Positions 50,987 through 60,600 of a DNA stretch of 64,000 bases are shown here, piece by piece; the first letter of the stretch is position 1; each line of letters opens with the position of its first letter. A program made the translations under genes and the position numbers. Under the pieces are notes generated by a model, which was not told the origin of the DNA, did no database searches, and was given only the letters and a program-made list of their open reading frames with translations. Source of the stretch: Kribbella voronezhensis. Lineage in GTDB: Bacteria > Actinomycetota > Actinomycetes > Propionibacteriales > Kribbellaceae. The stretch is from assembly GCF_004365175.1 (NCBI RefSeq), contig NZ_SOCE01000001.1:1351154-1415153 (forward strand), in the 5' to 3' direction.

Positions 50987-51233
50987 GAGTGATTCGTCAG
51001 GACGAGCATCCGGTTCGCCCCTCGCTGCTGTTCGTACGGCACATCACGAATCTCCCACCGCGCGCCGGGCGTCGACGACGTAGCGGGGTCCACGGCGACG
51101 GCGTCCGAGCCTGCCCAGTGCGCCTCGGCGGTGAACTCGAAACACCGGCACAACAGTCGAGAATCCGTGCAGGCAGCTTGTCGAGGTCGAACATCGCGAC
51201 GTACTCGGCGTACGAGCGAGCTGTGATCAACAT
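50983..51233 (-). pseudogene. Decayed class I SAM methyltransferase fragment
   Basis: From the ATG at 51233 the frame reads RSYAEYVAMFDLDKLPARIL then DCCAGVSS, the start of an actinobacterial methyltransferase. Near 51135 a base appears to be lost: FTAEAHWAGSDAVAVDP continues in the next frame. This then jumps to WEIRDVPYEQQRGANRMLVL, which is the C-terminal motif of such proteins. About 150 residues are missing, so it is frameshifted and internally deleted. Confidence 0.65.
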
Positions 51234-51327
51234 GGCTGTTCTCCGGGGGTCGACCGGCGGTGCGTCGACCAGCCAACACGACCCGGGCAGGGAGCACCAT
51301 CGCCCGTATGGGGGATTCGAGCCGCAG

Positions 51328-52497
51328 TCACCCCGAATTCCCGGATGCCAGCGGCAACTCGCAGTGCAGGATCCAACCTCCGTTGTCGTCCGGCCGGCCC
51401 TCCAGGTGGCCGCCGAGCTGCCGGACGCGCTCGCCGAGGGTGGCCAGGCCGGTTCTCCCGCTCGCCCGCCCGGGCAACAGCGGGCGCCCGCGGCCCGGGT
51501 GGTCGTTGGCCACGTCGATCAGGAGCAGGTTGGGAGGGCTCGGTTCGACCGTGACCCTGACCAGGCGTGCGCCGGCGGCGTGCCGCCGTACGTTGGTGAG
51601 GCCTTCGATGACCACGCGGGTCGCGGCCAGCTGGATCTCGGGAGTGAGCTCGCCGAGGACCGACTCGTTCGCCACCAGGGCCACGGACCGGTCCGGGCTC
51701 TCGCGCCGGAAGCTGTCGACGATCGCCGCCAGCCCCTTGAACCCGGCCGTACGGACACCGAACTCCGGATCCGCGTCGTCGCGCAACATGTCCAGGATCG
51801 AGTCCATCGCCGTCAGCGCCTCCTGCCCGGTGGTCTCGATCCGCTCGAGGGCAGTGCGCATCGCGGCCGGATCGTCGGCCGCCGCGAACCGGGCCGCCTG
51901 CGCCTGCGCGACCATCCCGGTCACGTCGTGCGCGACGTAATCGTGCAGGGCATGTGCGAGGTGCAGCCGTTGACTGTTCCGTGCCGCGGAAACGGACTGC
52001 CGGAGCCTGGCCGCTGCGAGCCGGGGATAGCTGCCCGCCACTGCTGCGACCACGGCACCCAGCGACCACATGAAGACACCGCCGACAGTGGTCAGCAGAT
52101 CGGCCGCCGGCATGAACCGCAGAATCCAGGCCGCCTCGGCGACGCCCAGGACGGTCGAGACGACGACGGCGGGCCACGGCCGGGCGCGGCGAGCCACCAG
52201 ACCGAGGAGTACGAGCAGCCCGGCCACCTCCAGCCCCGCAAGACTCTGTTCACCTGGCCGCGAACCGTACACCGCGAGCACGCGCCCGGTCGCGGCCAAC
52301 GACGTCACCGCTCCGAGCGTTCCTGCCCAGGCGATCCACGCACTTGGAGCCGGCCAACTGACGACAGCGGCGAGAGCCAGACAGCCGGCGACGGCGGTCG
52401 GGACAGCGTTCACCACGCCCAGCTCCGGTGTCAGCAGCCAGGCCACCGGCACCATCGCCGCGGCGACCACGACCCCCAGCAACCTGCGCGCCCGCAT
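51328..52497 (-). CDS. Two-component sensor histidine kinase (NarL-type partner)
   Basis: 389 aa from the ATG at 52497; upstream extension overlaps the next gene. The N-terminal 150 residues hold five to six membrane helices. The H-box HALHDYVAHDVTGMVAQAQA (20 residues) lies near 181, of the HisKA_3 kind, and the HATPase end carries EGLTNVRRHA and LATLGERVRQLGG. It lies 5 nt after the membrane protein at 52503. Together with the regulator at 49937 it forms a two-component system. Confidence 0.9.
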   Translation of the reverse strand: MRARRLLGVVVAAAMVPVAWLLTPELGVVNAVPTAVAGCLALAAVVSWPAPSAWIAWAGTLGAVTSLAATGRVLAVYGSRPGEQSLAGLEVAGLLVLLGLVARRARPWPAVVVSTVLGVAEAAWILRFMPAADLLTTVGGVFMWSLGAVVAAVAGSYPRLAAARLRQSVSAARNSQRLHLAHALHDYVAHDVTGMVAQAQAARFAAADDPAAMRTALERIETTGQEALTAMDSILDMLRDDADPEFGVRTAGFKGLAAIVDSFRRESPDRSVALVANESVLGELTPEIQLAATRVVIEGLTNVRRHAAGARLVRVTVEPSPPNLLLIDVANDHPGRGRPLLPGRASGRTGLATLGERVRQLGGHLEGRPDDNGGWILHCELPLASGNSG

Positions 52498-52502
52498 ACC
52501 TG

Positions 52503-53669
52503 TCAAGGTACGCCGAGCGTGGAGCCATCGTCGTTCGTCGACTGGATGCGTCGGCGCAGACGGTAGGCCAGCACTGCCACTGCCAGCAGCGGACCCCAGA
52601 CGGGGAAGGGGAAGATGAGGACGGTGAGCACGACACCTGCAACGCCATGGCCGGCACCGTTGCTCTCGAGTCCGGACAACAACAGACCGGGACCAGCCAT
52701 GGTGGCCGCCGCGGCGACGACGCTGCCCGGGACCACCGCGAGCGCGGGCGGCACGCTCCGACAACCGACGAACGGAGTCCAGCGAGGGAATACTTCACCC
52801 CACCGACTGATCAGACCGAAGGTGAGGATGCACCCGATGAGTGCGGCCACGCCCAGGAACGCGCCCTGCATCCTGACCTCTGGGCGATCCATGTCGGCAC
52901 GCAAATCGACCGGCCACGGGGTCAGCCACAGGAGCCGGAGGAACGCGTACGGCAGTGGGCAGACCGCTGCGGCGATCGTCGCCACTCTGCCCCAACGACG
53001 AACAGCGCGCGGACAGGTGAAGATCGTCGACTGACCCATGCGGCCACCGGCGGCGAGTCTGGCTGCCGCCCAACCCCAACTCGCGGCGAGCGACGCCATC
53101 AGCAGCGCCCAGCCAAGACGCGCCTCGAAGGACTCGAAGCTGTGCGACACGTTCCCCCAGAACGTGGTGACGACCCGGAGCTGGAGGAAGCCGGTCGTGG
53201 TACCGATCACCACGAAGCCGACAGCGGCGGCCGCGATGACGTACCCGACGACGTTGTTGCGCAGGCACAAGGCGATGACCGTCGCCACCAGGATGGCCGG
53301 ACCCGCGAAGGCGACGGTGTACCCGAGAAGACTCATCACCGACGCGTCAGTCATGACCAGGCCGAAGAAGACCGCCTGGAGGAGAGCTACGGCAAGGACC
53401 GCCCGCTCCACAACACGCGTCCAGTGCAGGGCAGCCACAGCCAGCGCCGCCACCCCGATCAGAGCGGACACGACCAGCATGCCGCCGGCCGTCGCGTGCT
53501 CGATGCGATGGGTCACCGATACCGTGACCCGGTCGTGCGAGCCGAACGGGTAGAGATCCGGCTGGGCAAGCCACAAGGCCCCGATCCCGCCGGTGGCGAG
53601 GGTCGCCAGGACTGCGGCGGGCTGCCAGGCCTTACCGCGATCGGATGGGACATCGGCGAGCTCGCTCAT
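52503..53669 (-). CDS. Multi-pass membrane protein, paralogue 3 of 3
   Basis: 388 aa from the ATG at 53669; ATGs at 53684 and 53750 are also open. About ten hydrophobic helices. Shared landmarks with the proteins at 46547 and 48855: VRRWGRVATIAAAVCPLPYA (20 residues), SRWGEVFPRWTPFVGCRSVP and a C-terminal FPFPVWGPLLAVAVLAYRLR. It is the first gene of the kinase run, with a 5-nt gap to the kinase gene. It may act as the kinase's sensing partner; that is inference. Confidence 0.8.
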   Translation of the reverse strand: MSELADVPSDRGKAWQPAAVLATLATGGIGALWLAQPDLYPFGSHDRVTVSVTHRIEHATAGGMLVVSALIGVAALAVAALHWTRVVERAVLAVALLQAVFFGLVMTDASVMSLLGYTVAFAGPAILVATVIALCLRNNVVGYVIAAAAVGFVVIGTTTGFLQLRVVTTFWGNVSHSFESFEARLGWALLMASLAASWGWAAARLAAGGRMGQSTIFTCPRAVRRWGRVATIAAAVCPLPYAFLRLLWLTPWPVDLRADMDRPEVRMQGAFLGVAALIGCILTFGLISRWGEVFPRWTPFVGCRSVPPALAVVPGSVVAAAATMAGPGLLLSGLESNGAGHGVAGVVLTVLIFPFPVWGPLLAVAVLAYRLRRRIQSTNDDGSTLGVP

Positions 53670-53817
53670 GCCACCATGAGACATCGCGACCGGACGGGCC
53701 GGTATCTGCCGAACGGCAGATCCACCCGAACGCCGATTCGGGCTCGTCAACGGTCCAGCCGTGCCTGCCGCCCAGCCGCTGGATCCGCGAAGTACCTTCG
53801 ATGGTGTTGGTCTTTGC

Positions 53818-55236
53818 TCAGCTGTTCAGGGTGGGTGGGGACTGTAGAAGGTCTTTGATGGTGGCTATTCCGTGGCGGATTGCTGGTTCGTTGGTGTCGC
53901 CGAAGCCGAAGACCACGCCGGGTGGGCCGGGGTGGGCGGGGGATCGGTAGCGGGCTAGCGGTTGGAGGCCTATTGAGCGGTGGGCTGCTTCGGCGACCAG
54001 CGCGTTTTCGTCGGTGCCGTCGGGGAGTAGGGCGACCGCGTGGAAGCCGGCGGCTAGGCCGATCAGGTTGAGGGTGGGGGCGTGCTCGGCGATTGCGTCG
54101 ACCAGTGCTGCGCGGCGGGCGGCGTAGACGGTGCGCATGCGGCGGAGGTGGCGGTCGAAGCGGCCTGATTCGATCAGGCGGGCCAGGGCCAGCTGGTCGA
54201 GGGTGGGCGTGCCTCGGTCGCTGCGTTGCTTCTCCTCGATGAGGTACGGCACCAACTGGCGCGGTGCCAACGCCCAGCCGAGGCGGAGCGCGGGGGCCAG
54301 GGTCTTGCTGACCGATCCGATGGTGACGACGTGGTCCGGGGCGAGGCCCTGGAGTGCGCCGACGGGTTGCTTGTCGTAGCGGAACTCCGAGTCGTAGTCG
54401 TCCTCGATGACCACTCCCCCGACTTGCTCGGCCCATCGCAGGAGTTCCAGCCGGCGTTGAGGGGTCAGTACGACGCCGGTCGGCGTTTGGTGGGCCGGCG
54501 TGACGATGACGGCGGTGGCCCGGGTTCGGGCGAGGTCGTCGACCACCAGGCCTTGGTTGTCGACGGCAACGAAGCTCGGGGTGAGGCCGGCGCGGCGTAC
54601 GAGTAACGGCATCTCGAGGTGGCCGGGGTCCTCCACGGCGACCGAGGTGACACCGCTTGCTCGCAGGGCGGCCAAGGTCAGTGCGGCGCCTTGGGTGAAG
54701 CCGCTGCAGATCACCAGGTCGTCCGGCTGCGCGAAGGCGCCTCGGACTCGTTGTAGATAAGAGGCGATGACTGTTCGCAAGGTGGGCGCGCCGCGACCGT
54801 CGCCGTACCCGAAGTCGCGGGCCGACGCCGTACGGGTTGCCTCGCCGCACGCCCAGAGCCAGTCCCGTGCGGGAAAGCTGTTGAGATCCGGACGGCCGGG
54901 CACGAAGTCGATCGCCGGCTTCGCCGGTACGACGGTGTCGGGTGCCGTGGCCGTGGTCTGCTGCGGGCTGAAGGCGACCCGCGTCGCCGAGCCGGAGAAG
55001 GCGCGCACGTATCCCTCGGACTCCAACTGGTCATAGGTGGACTGCACCAGACCGCGCGAGACACCCAGGTCGGCGGCAAGTTTCCGCGACGACGGCAGCC
55101 GCTCTCCGTTGACCAGGCGGCCTTCTCGAATCGCGCCGCGGAGCGCGTTCTGCAGCTGCGAACCCAGCGTCTCCGAGCTCTCCCGATCCAGCCGGACCAG
55201 CACCTCCGGCGACAAACCGGACCACTCAACAGCCAT
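53818..55236 (-). CDS. MocR-type GntR/aminotransferase regulator
   Basis: 472 aa. Residues 10-85 are a GntR winged helix (LRGAIREGRLVNGERLPSSR at 20 residues, then DLGVSRGLVQSTYDQLESEG). The rest is a fold-type I aminotransferase-like domain with the PLP-lysine segment IGSVSKTLAPALRLGW near 302. MocR proteins sense PLP or amino-acid adducts. It is divergent by 48 bp from a cysteine-dioxygenase-like gene, a likely target. Confidence 0.92.
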   Translation of the reverse strand: MAVEWSGLSPEVLVRLDRESSETLGSQLQNALRGAIREGRLVNGERLPSSRKLAADLGVSRGLVQSTYDQLESEGYVRAFSGSATRVAFSPQQTTATAPDTVVPAKPAIDFVPGRPDLNSFPARDWLWACGEATRTASARDFGYGDGRGAPTLRTVIASYLQRVRGAFAQPDDLVICSGFTQGAALTLAALRASGVTSVAVEDPGHLEMPLLVRRAGLTPSFVAVDNQGLVVDDLARTRATAVIVTPAHQTPTGVVLTPQRRLELLRWAEQVGGVVIEDDYDSEFRYDKQPVGALQGLAPDHVVTIGSVSKTLAPALRLGWALAPRQLVPYLIEEKQRSDRGTPTLDQLALARLIESGRFDRHLRRMRTVYAARRAALVDAIAEHAPTLNLIGLAAGFHAVALLPDGTDENALVAEAAHRSIGLQPLARYRSPAHPGPPGVVFGFGDTNEPAIRHGIATIKDLLQSPPTLNS

Positions 55237-55284
55237 GGAACTGGACCTTACAGAGTGCCACCTGCCACGCCTAGCGTTTCAGGC

Positions 55285-55824
55285 ATGAACGCAGAGCTGC
55301 AGAACCTGTACGCCGTGGTGCGCGGCGCAACCCGGATCCCGCGCGACTGGCAGACGGTGGTCGGCCATGTCGTCAAGGGCCTCGAAGGGGAACTCCCCAC
55401 GGCCGAGGCGATCCTGCGGGAGGTACCGATTGCGGCACGCAGCGGCTGCGAGCGGAGCCAGCTGCTGCATGTCGAGCCGGATGGAAGTTTCTCAGTGGTC
55501 GCGCTCGTTTCGGGTCCCGGGCAGGCGACCAGCGTGCACGACCACACGACGTGGTGCGTGGTCGCTGTCGTCGCCGGGAGCGAACGCGAGGAGCGGTTCA
55601 GCCTCGACGACAGCGGCCGGCATCTGGTGCTGACCGGAGTACGGATCGATCGGCCCGGCACGGTCAGCGGTTTCGCGCCACCGGGCGACATTCATCGCGT
55701 GACGAACGACAGCGCTACCGTCGGCATCTCCTTGCACATCTACGGCACCGATCTCGGCCGCATCGGCAACAGCGTACGGCGTACCTACGACCTCCCGATT
55801 CTTCAACCACAGGAGCGTTTCTGA
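55285..55824 (+). CDS. Cysteine dioxygenase-like cupin protein
   Basis: 179 aa from the ATG at 55285, with no strong ribosome binding site. Cupin ligands are visible: HDHTTWCVVAVVAG gives two His and GDIHRVTND the third. Cysteine dioxygenase type I proteins oxidise Cys to its sulfinate. The assignment within the thiol dioxygenase family is by pattern only. It is divergent from MocR, and its stop overlaps the next gene start as TGATG. Confidence 0.8.
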   Translation: MNAELQNLYAVVRGATRIPRDWQTVVGHVVKGLEGELPTAEAILREVPIAARSGCERSQLLHVEPDGSFSVVALVSGPGQATSVHDHTTWCVVAVVAGSEREERFSLDDSGRHLVLTGVRIDRPGTVSGFAPPGDIHRVTNDSATVGISLHIYGTDLGRIGNSVRRTYDLPILQPQERF

Positions 55825-56435
55825 TGACCACGCGAACAGAGCCGCGGACCGGCAAGGTTCTCTGGCACTTCATGATGTCGCTGGACGGATTCATCGCCGC
55901 GCCGGGGCAGGACGCGCTCGGCTGGCTCGAAGGGGTTTCGATCCGGCCTGGGGTGGTCGCCGAGTACGCCGACCGGATCGGTGCCGTCCTTGGTGGGCGG
56001 AAGGGTTGGGACGCCTACCCCGACTCCAGCGCGCCGTACGGCGGGGCGATGGGCGGGCCGACCTTCATCCTCACCCACCACCCGGAGGACGCGAAGGCTG
56101 ACCAGGCGGGGTCCGGTCCCGGGGTGACTTTCCTCAATTGCGAGGTGGCGGAGGCGACACGAATCGCGCTGAAGGCTGCGGGTGGCAAGGATTTGGTGGT
56201 GTTCTCGGCTGACATCGGCCGGCAACTACTCGAGCAGGGCTTGCTGGACGAGCTCCACTTGCACATCGCACCGATCCTGCTCGGCGACGGCACTCGCTTG
56301 TTCGACAACCCTGCCGGCGTCCCGATCCAGCTCGAAAGGCTTACAGGCGACAATCTCCGCGCGAGCGTGGACGTGACCTATCGCCCGGTTCGTCCCAACG
56401 AAGCAAATCCACAGCGCGCGACCGACCGCGAGTAG
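55824..56435 (+). CDS. RibD C-terminal / DHFR-like reductase
   Basis: 203 aa, coupled to the preceding gene by TGATG. Dihydrofolate reductase-like family: MMSLDGFIAAPG, LGGRKGWDAYP, FILTHHPE and LDELHLHIAPILLGDGTRLF (20 residues). Such proteins are NAD(P)H-dependent reductases of unknown substrate. Together with the dioxygenase-like gene it forms a short operon opposite the MocR regulator. Confidence 0.88.
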   Translation: MTTRTEPRTGKVLWHFMMSLDGFIAAPGQDALGWLEGVSIRPGVVAEYADRIGAVLGGRKGWDAYPDSSAPYGGAMGGPTFILTHHPEDAKADQAGSGPGVTFLNCEVAEATRIALKAAGGKDLVVFSADIGRQLLEQGLLDELHLHIAPILLGDGTRLFDNPAGVPIQLERLTGDNLRASVDVTYRPVRPNEANPQRATDRE

Positions 56436-56563
56436 AGAGCGGCGCGGCCGGCGTTTGTCGGGTGGCGGGCAGAAGCACTCCGAGGAGGACCACCCGCACC
56501 CAACCGCGACCGCCAGCCGTAGCGAGCCGTGACGCAGGCGCCGACGGAGGAGGTGGGTGGGGA

Positions 56564-56599
56564 AGAACCCCGGGCGCGGAGGGAGGCGCCCGGGGTTCT
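56564..56599. terminator. Bidirectional terminator hairpin
   Basis: GAACCCCGGGCGC (56565-56577) and its perfect reverse complement (56586-56598) form a 13-bp stem, extended by one A-T pair, with an 8-nt loop. T-rich sequence follows on the plus strand. It lies between the ends of the RibD-like gene and the NRPS operon, and can serve both directions. Confidence 0.85.
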
Positions 56600-56623
56600 C
56601 GGTTTCCCTTGTTTACAAGGGGG

Positions 56624-57619
56624 TCAGCGGATCATTACGTGGCTGTCGGCTGGGCGGAGGTGGCGGGAGGAGCGGAGGTCTCGGAGGGAGAAGGTTCGTT
56701 GGAGCCAGCGGTCGCGGCCGTCGTAGCGGGGGGTGAAGCTGGTGCGGCCGTGGACGGAGACCCGGTTGTCGACGATGGCGAGGTCGCCCGGCTCCAGGTA
56801 GATGGTGTCGGCCGTGGCGGCCAAAGTCCGTTGGAGTTCGCGCATCGCTTCCACCGCGTCCGGGCCGAGCGGCTTCGTCGCGGCGAAGTCGACCAGGAGG
56901 TCCGGGTCGTCCGGGGCGCCGCTGAGGATGCCGTGGGGCTCGGTCAGCTCACCGGCGTCACCGAAGGACGGCGGCGGGGCGGTGATGTAGATCGGCCGGA
57001 AGAGCGCCTCGACGCATTCCTTGCTCAGCTTGTCGAGCGCCTTGCGGATGCACGACACCCGCAGGCCGGCGACGCGTTCGTGGTCCGCGCGCAGGCAGAG
57101 CAGCAGGACGTAGTCGGGCCGGTGGGCGTGGAAGGCGTTCTCGTTGTGGAAGGAGAGCATCACCGATCCCTCGTTGCCCTGGAACGCTTCGCTCCCCGGC
57201 ACCGGTACGACGTCATGCACGAGCGCGCCCGACTTCTCCGCCAGGAAGGCCGCCGGGTCCCCCAAGCCACTCGCGATCAGGGTCAGCAGCGCCGCCGGGA
57301 TCGTGCCCTCCTTCTGCACGGAGCCGCTGTACGCCGGCGTGTCCGGTACGGCGCTCTCGTCGACAGGCAGACCCCGAACCAAGAAGGCTCCCCCCGGGCC
57401 GGAGTCGCGGCGGAACTCCGCGAGCGCCTTCCGCAGTACGGCGGGCAGGTCGTGGTACCCGTCGCGGGCCGCGTTCAGCCAGGCTTCGGAGTTGACCCAG
57501 CCGTCGCCGTCGGACACGACCCGGCGAGCGACCTGCTCGGCCAGTTCGTGGTCGGCCGGGCCGAGGATCACCGGACCCGCGGCCCGGGCTTCGAATACTT
57601 GTTGCAACAGCGAGTTCAT
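56624..57619 (-). CDS. Fe/2-oxoglutarate dioxygenase, clavaminate synthase-like amino acid hydroxylase
   Basis: 331 aa, start 7 nt after AAGGAGTG. TauD/clavaminate-synthase-like family. The iron ligands are H158 and E160 in SFHNENAFHAHRPD and the distal His in VHGRTSF; RDRWLQRTF carries the 2-oxoglutarate Arg. Relatives such as VioC and AsnO hydroxylate the beta carbon of Arg, Asn or similar amino acids for nonribosomal peptides. It follows the NRPS by 48 bp and is the last gene of that operon. Confidence 0.88.
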   Translation of the reverse strand: MNSLLQQVFEARAAGPVILGPADHELAEQVARRVVSDGDGWVNSEAWLNAARDGYHDLPAVLRKALAEFRRDSGPGGAFLVRGLPVDESAVPDTPAYSGSVQKEGTIPAALLTLIASGLGDPAAFLAEKSGALVHDVVPVPGSEAFQGNEGSVMLSFHNENAFHAHRPDYVLLLCLRADHERVAGLRVSCIRKALDKLSKECVEALFRPIYITAPPPSFGDAGELTEPHGILSGAPDDPDLLVDFAATKPLGPDAVEAMRELQRTLAATADTIYLEPGDLAIVDNRVSVHGRTSFTPRYDGRDRWLQRTFSLRDLRSSRHLRPADSHVMIR

Positions 57620-57667
57620 CGTGCACTCCTTAGGGAATCTTCGCTTGGGTGAAGCAGGTGGTGCGGA

Positions 57668-60600
57668 TCAGTCGCCGTAACCACCCCACTCGACCAGCAG
57701 CCGGTCCTGCTCGGCCTGGCTGACCGCGCCGAGCTCGGCGATCGAGGAAACGTCGGAGGAGGTCATCTCCTGCAGCAGCTCGATGTACCGGCGCAGGTGG
57801 TCTTCGGTCTCCGCCCGGGTGAACGCGTCCGGCCGGGAGTCGAGGTTCAGCTGGAACCCGTCCGCCCCCGGGAACACGCTGAGCCGCAACGCGAAGTGGG
57901 TGTCGTCGCGGGCGTCGATGTGCACCAGCCGGACCCCGTTCACCGCCAGGTTCATCACGCCGGCGTCGATCGGGTAGTTGAAGAACACGACCGTGCTGTC
58001 GAACAACGGGCCGAGTCCCGCGCCGGCCAGGATCTCGCTGGTGCCGAGCTGGTGATGGTCGGACAGCGCGGTCTGCTCGTCCTGCAACCGCCCGAGGAAG
58101 TCCTCGACTCCATCCTCCGGCCGCAGCCGGACGCGCACCGGGATGGTGTTCACGAACAACCCGACCATCTGCTCGATGCCGCTGATCTCCGGCGGCCGGC
58201 CCGACACCGTAGTACCGAAGACCACGTCGTCGCGGCCGGTCAGTCGGGACAGCAACAATCCCCAGGCCGACTGGATGACGGTGTTGACGGTGACGCCCGT
58301 ACGCCGAGCCAGCGCGGCCACCGCCTCGCCCAGAGCAGGACTCAGGTGCTCGGTCACCCGCTCGGGCAGAACCGCCTGTCCTTCGGTGATGCCGGGCGCG
58401 ATCAACGTCGGCTCGGTGAGCCCTTCCAGCGCTGCGTTCCAGGCCGTCCGGTCGGTCTCGAGATCCTGCTCCGCCAGCCATTCCAGGTAGTCCTGGTACG
58501 GCGCGACGCGGGGCAGCCCGGTTGCTTCGCCACCTTCGGCGTACGCCGCAAACAGTTCGCGCAGCAGCACCGGGATGGACCAGCCGTCGAGCACCAGGTG
58601 GTGGTTCGTCAGCACGAGCCGGTGCAACGCGGGTCCGAGTTTGATCACCACGAACCGCAGCAACGGCGGTCGTTCCGGGTCGAACTTGGTCAGCTGCTCG
58701 GCCTCCAGCAACCGCAGTACTTCGGCCTCTTGGCTGAGCTCGTCCAGCTCACTCAGATCGACCTCGGTCCACGGCATGTCCAGCTGCGAATGCACCACCT
58801 GCAAGGGATTCCCGAGTGCATCGTGGGTGAAGCTGGTACGCAGAGTCTCGTGCCTGGCCAGCAAGCCATCGGCTGACCGGCGCAGCCCCGGTACGTCGAG
58901 CGGCCCTTCGAGGTCCATCCAGATCCGGCCCGTGTAGAGGTCGATCCCCTCCCCCTCCAACAGGGAGTAGTAGAGAAAGCCTTCCTGCAGAGACGTCACC
59001 GGAAGCAACGAAACCAGGTCCGGGTGCTTTGCCTCCAGCAGCGACAGCCGCTCCTGGTCGATCGACACCAGCGGGAAGTCCGACGGCGTGTGGCCCGAGG
59101 CTTCCGCCCGCACCAGTTCAGCCAACGCGTCCCACCAGAGCCGCGCGAGCTGGGCGATCTCGGCCGAGGTCAGTACGCCGTCCGCCCAGGTCCAGTCGGC
59201 CTTCAGTTCGGGCCCGTCCGGACCGTCGAGCACCATCGCGTTCAACTCGATCGCGTGGCTCAGCGGCATGCGCGGATCCGCGCCCGGGATCACTCCAGCA
59301 CCACCCGAAGCCAGCGACCAGTCCTTCGCCGCAGGCGCCTCCACTCGGCCCAGGTAGTTCACGATCATCTGTGCCCGCCCTGACGCAGTTGCCGTGCGCA
59401 ACTGCTCCTTGACCGCCTTCAGTGTCGCGCCCGGGTCGTCGTCGACCGCCGTCAGCCGCACCGGCCGAATCTCGGTGAACCAGCCGACCGTCCGGGAGAC
59501 GTCAGCCCCCAGTACGGCGTCGCGGCCGTGCCCTTCGAGGTCGATCAGCACGGAGTCCTGCCCACGCCACCGCTTCACCGCCAGTGCGAGGCCGGCCAGC
59601 AGAACATCATTGATACCGCCATGAACGGCCTGCGCCACCCTCGTGATCAGCGGTTCGGTCGCCGCAGCCGGAAGCACCAGCTCCAAACGACCCGCGTTGG
59701 CAACAACATCAGACGGCTCCAGCGGCCGGCTCCCCAGCAACGGCTCATCGGTCGACGAGAGCACAGTTGCTGCAGGCAACTGCTTGCTCCACGCGGCGAA
59801 CGACGTACCGACCGGGTCGAGCGCTTCATCGTTCCAGGCGGACAACAGATCCGGCAGCAGGATGCGCCACGAGACGCCGTCCACCGACAAGTGATGGATC
59901 ATCACGAGCAGCCGCCCGGATTCCGAAGGTCCCGCATCGAACCAGACCACCTGCAGCATCGTCCCGTCGTACGGCGCCAGTCGGTCGCGCGCGGCCTCGG
60001 CCGCATCGACCTGGACGACCTCCAACTCCTCAGCGCTCAGCCCGGCGATGTCCACCCGAGTCACACACGCAGCGGCATCGACCGAACCAACCGCCCGCTG
60101 CTCCAACTGCCAAGAGGCGCCGTCCTTCCGTACGACGAACCGCAGCGCGTCGTGATGGTCGACCACCTTCTGCAGCGCGCCGGTCAACCGATCGCGTCCA
60201 AGTTCCGCAGGGACCTGGACGAGAACCGACTGGTGGAACCCGGACCACGCATCCCCGGTCGCGGCGAGCGCCGCCTGAAGCGGCGTCAACCGCACCGGCC
60301 CAACCTCGCCACCACCACCGCCCGTGCCCGCCCCAGCGAGCCCGCTCGCACCCCCGAGGGCGGCTGCACCAGCGACCGCAGCATCGAGCGATGCGGCCGC
60401 GGCGAGCTTGGCCACGGTCTGGTGCCGGAACACGTCCCGCGGCGTGAAGGACAGCCCGGCCTTGCGCGCCCGGCTCACCAGCTGGATCGACATGATGCTG
60501 TCGCCACCCAGCTCGAAGAACCCGTCGTCGAGCCCGACCTCGGAGATCCCCAGCATCTCGGCGAAGAGTCCTCGCAGCAGCGTCTCGGCCGGCTTCTGCT

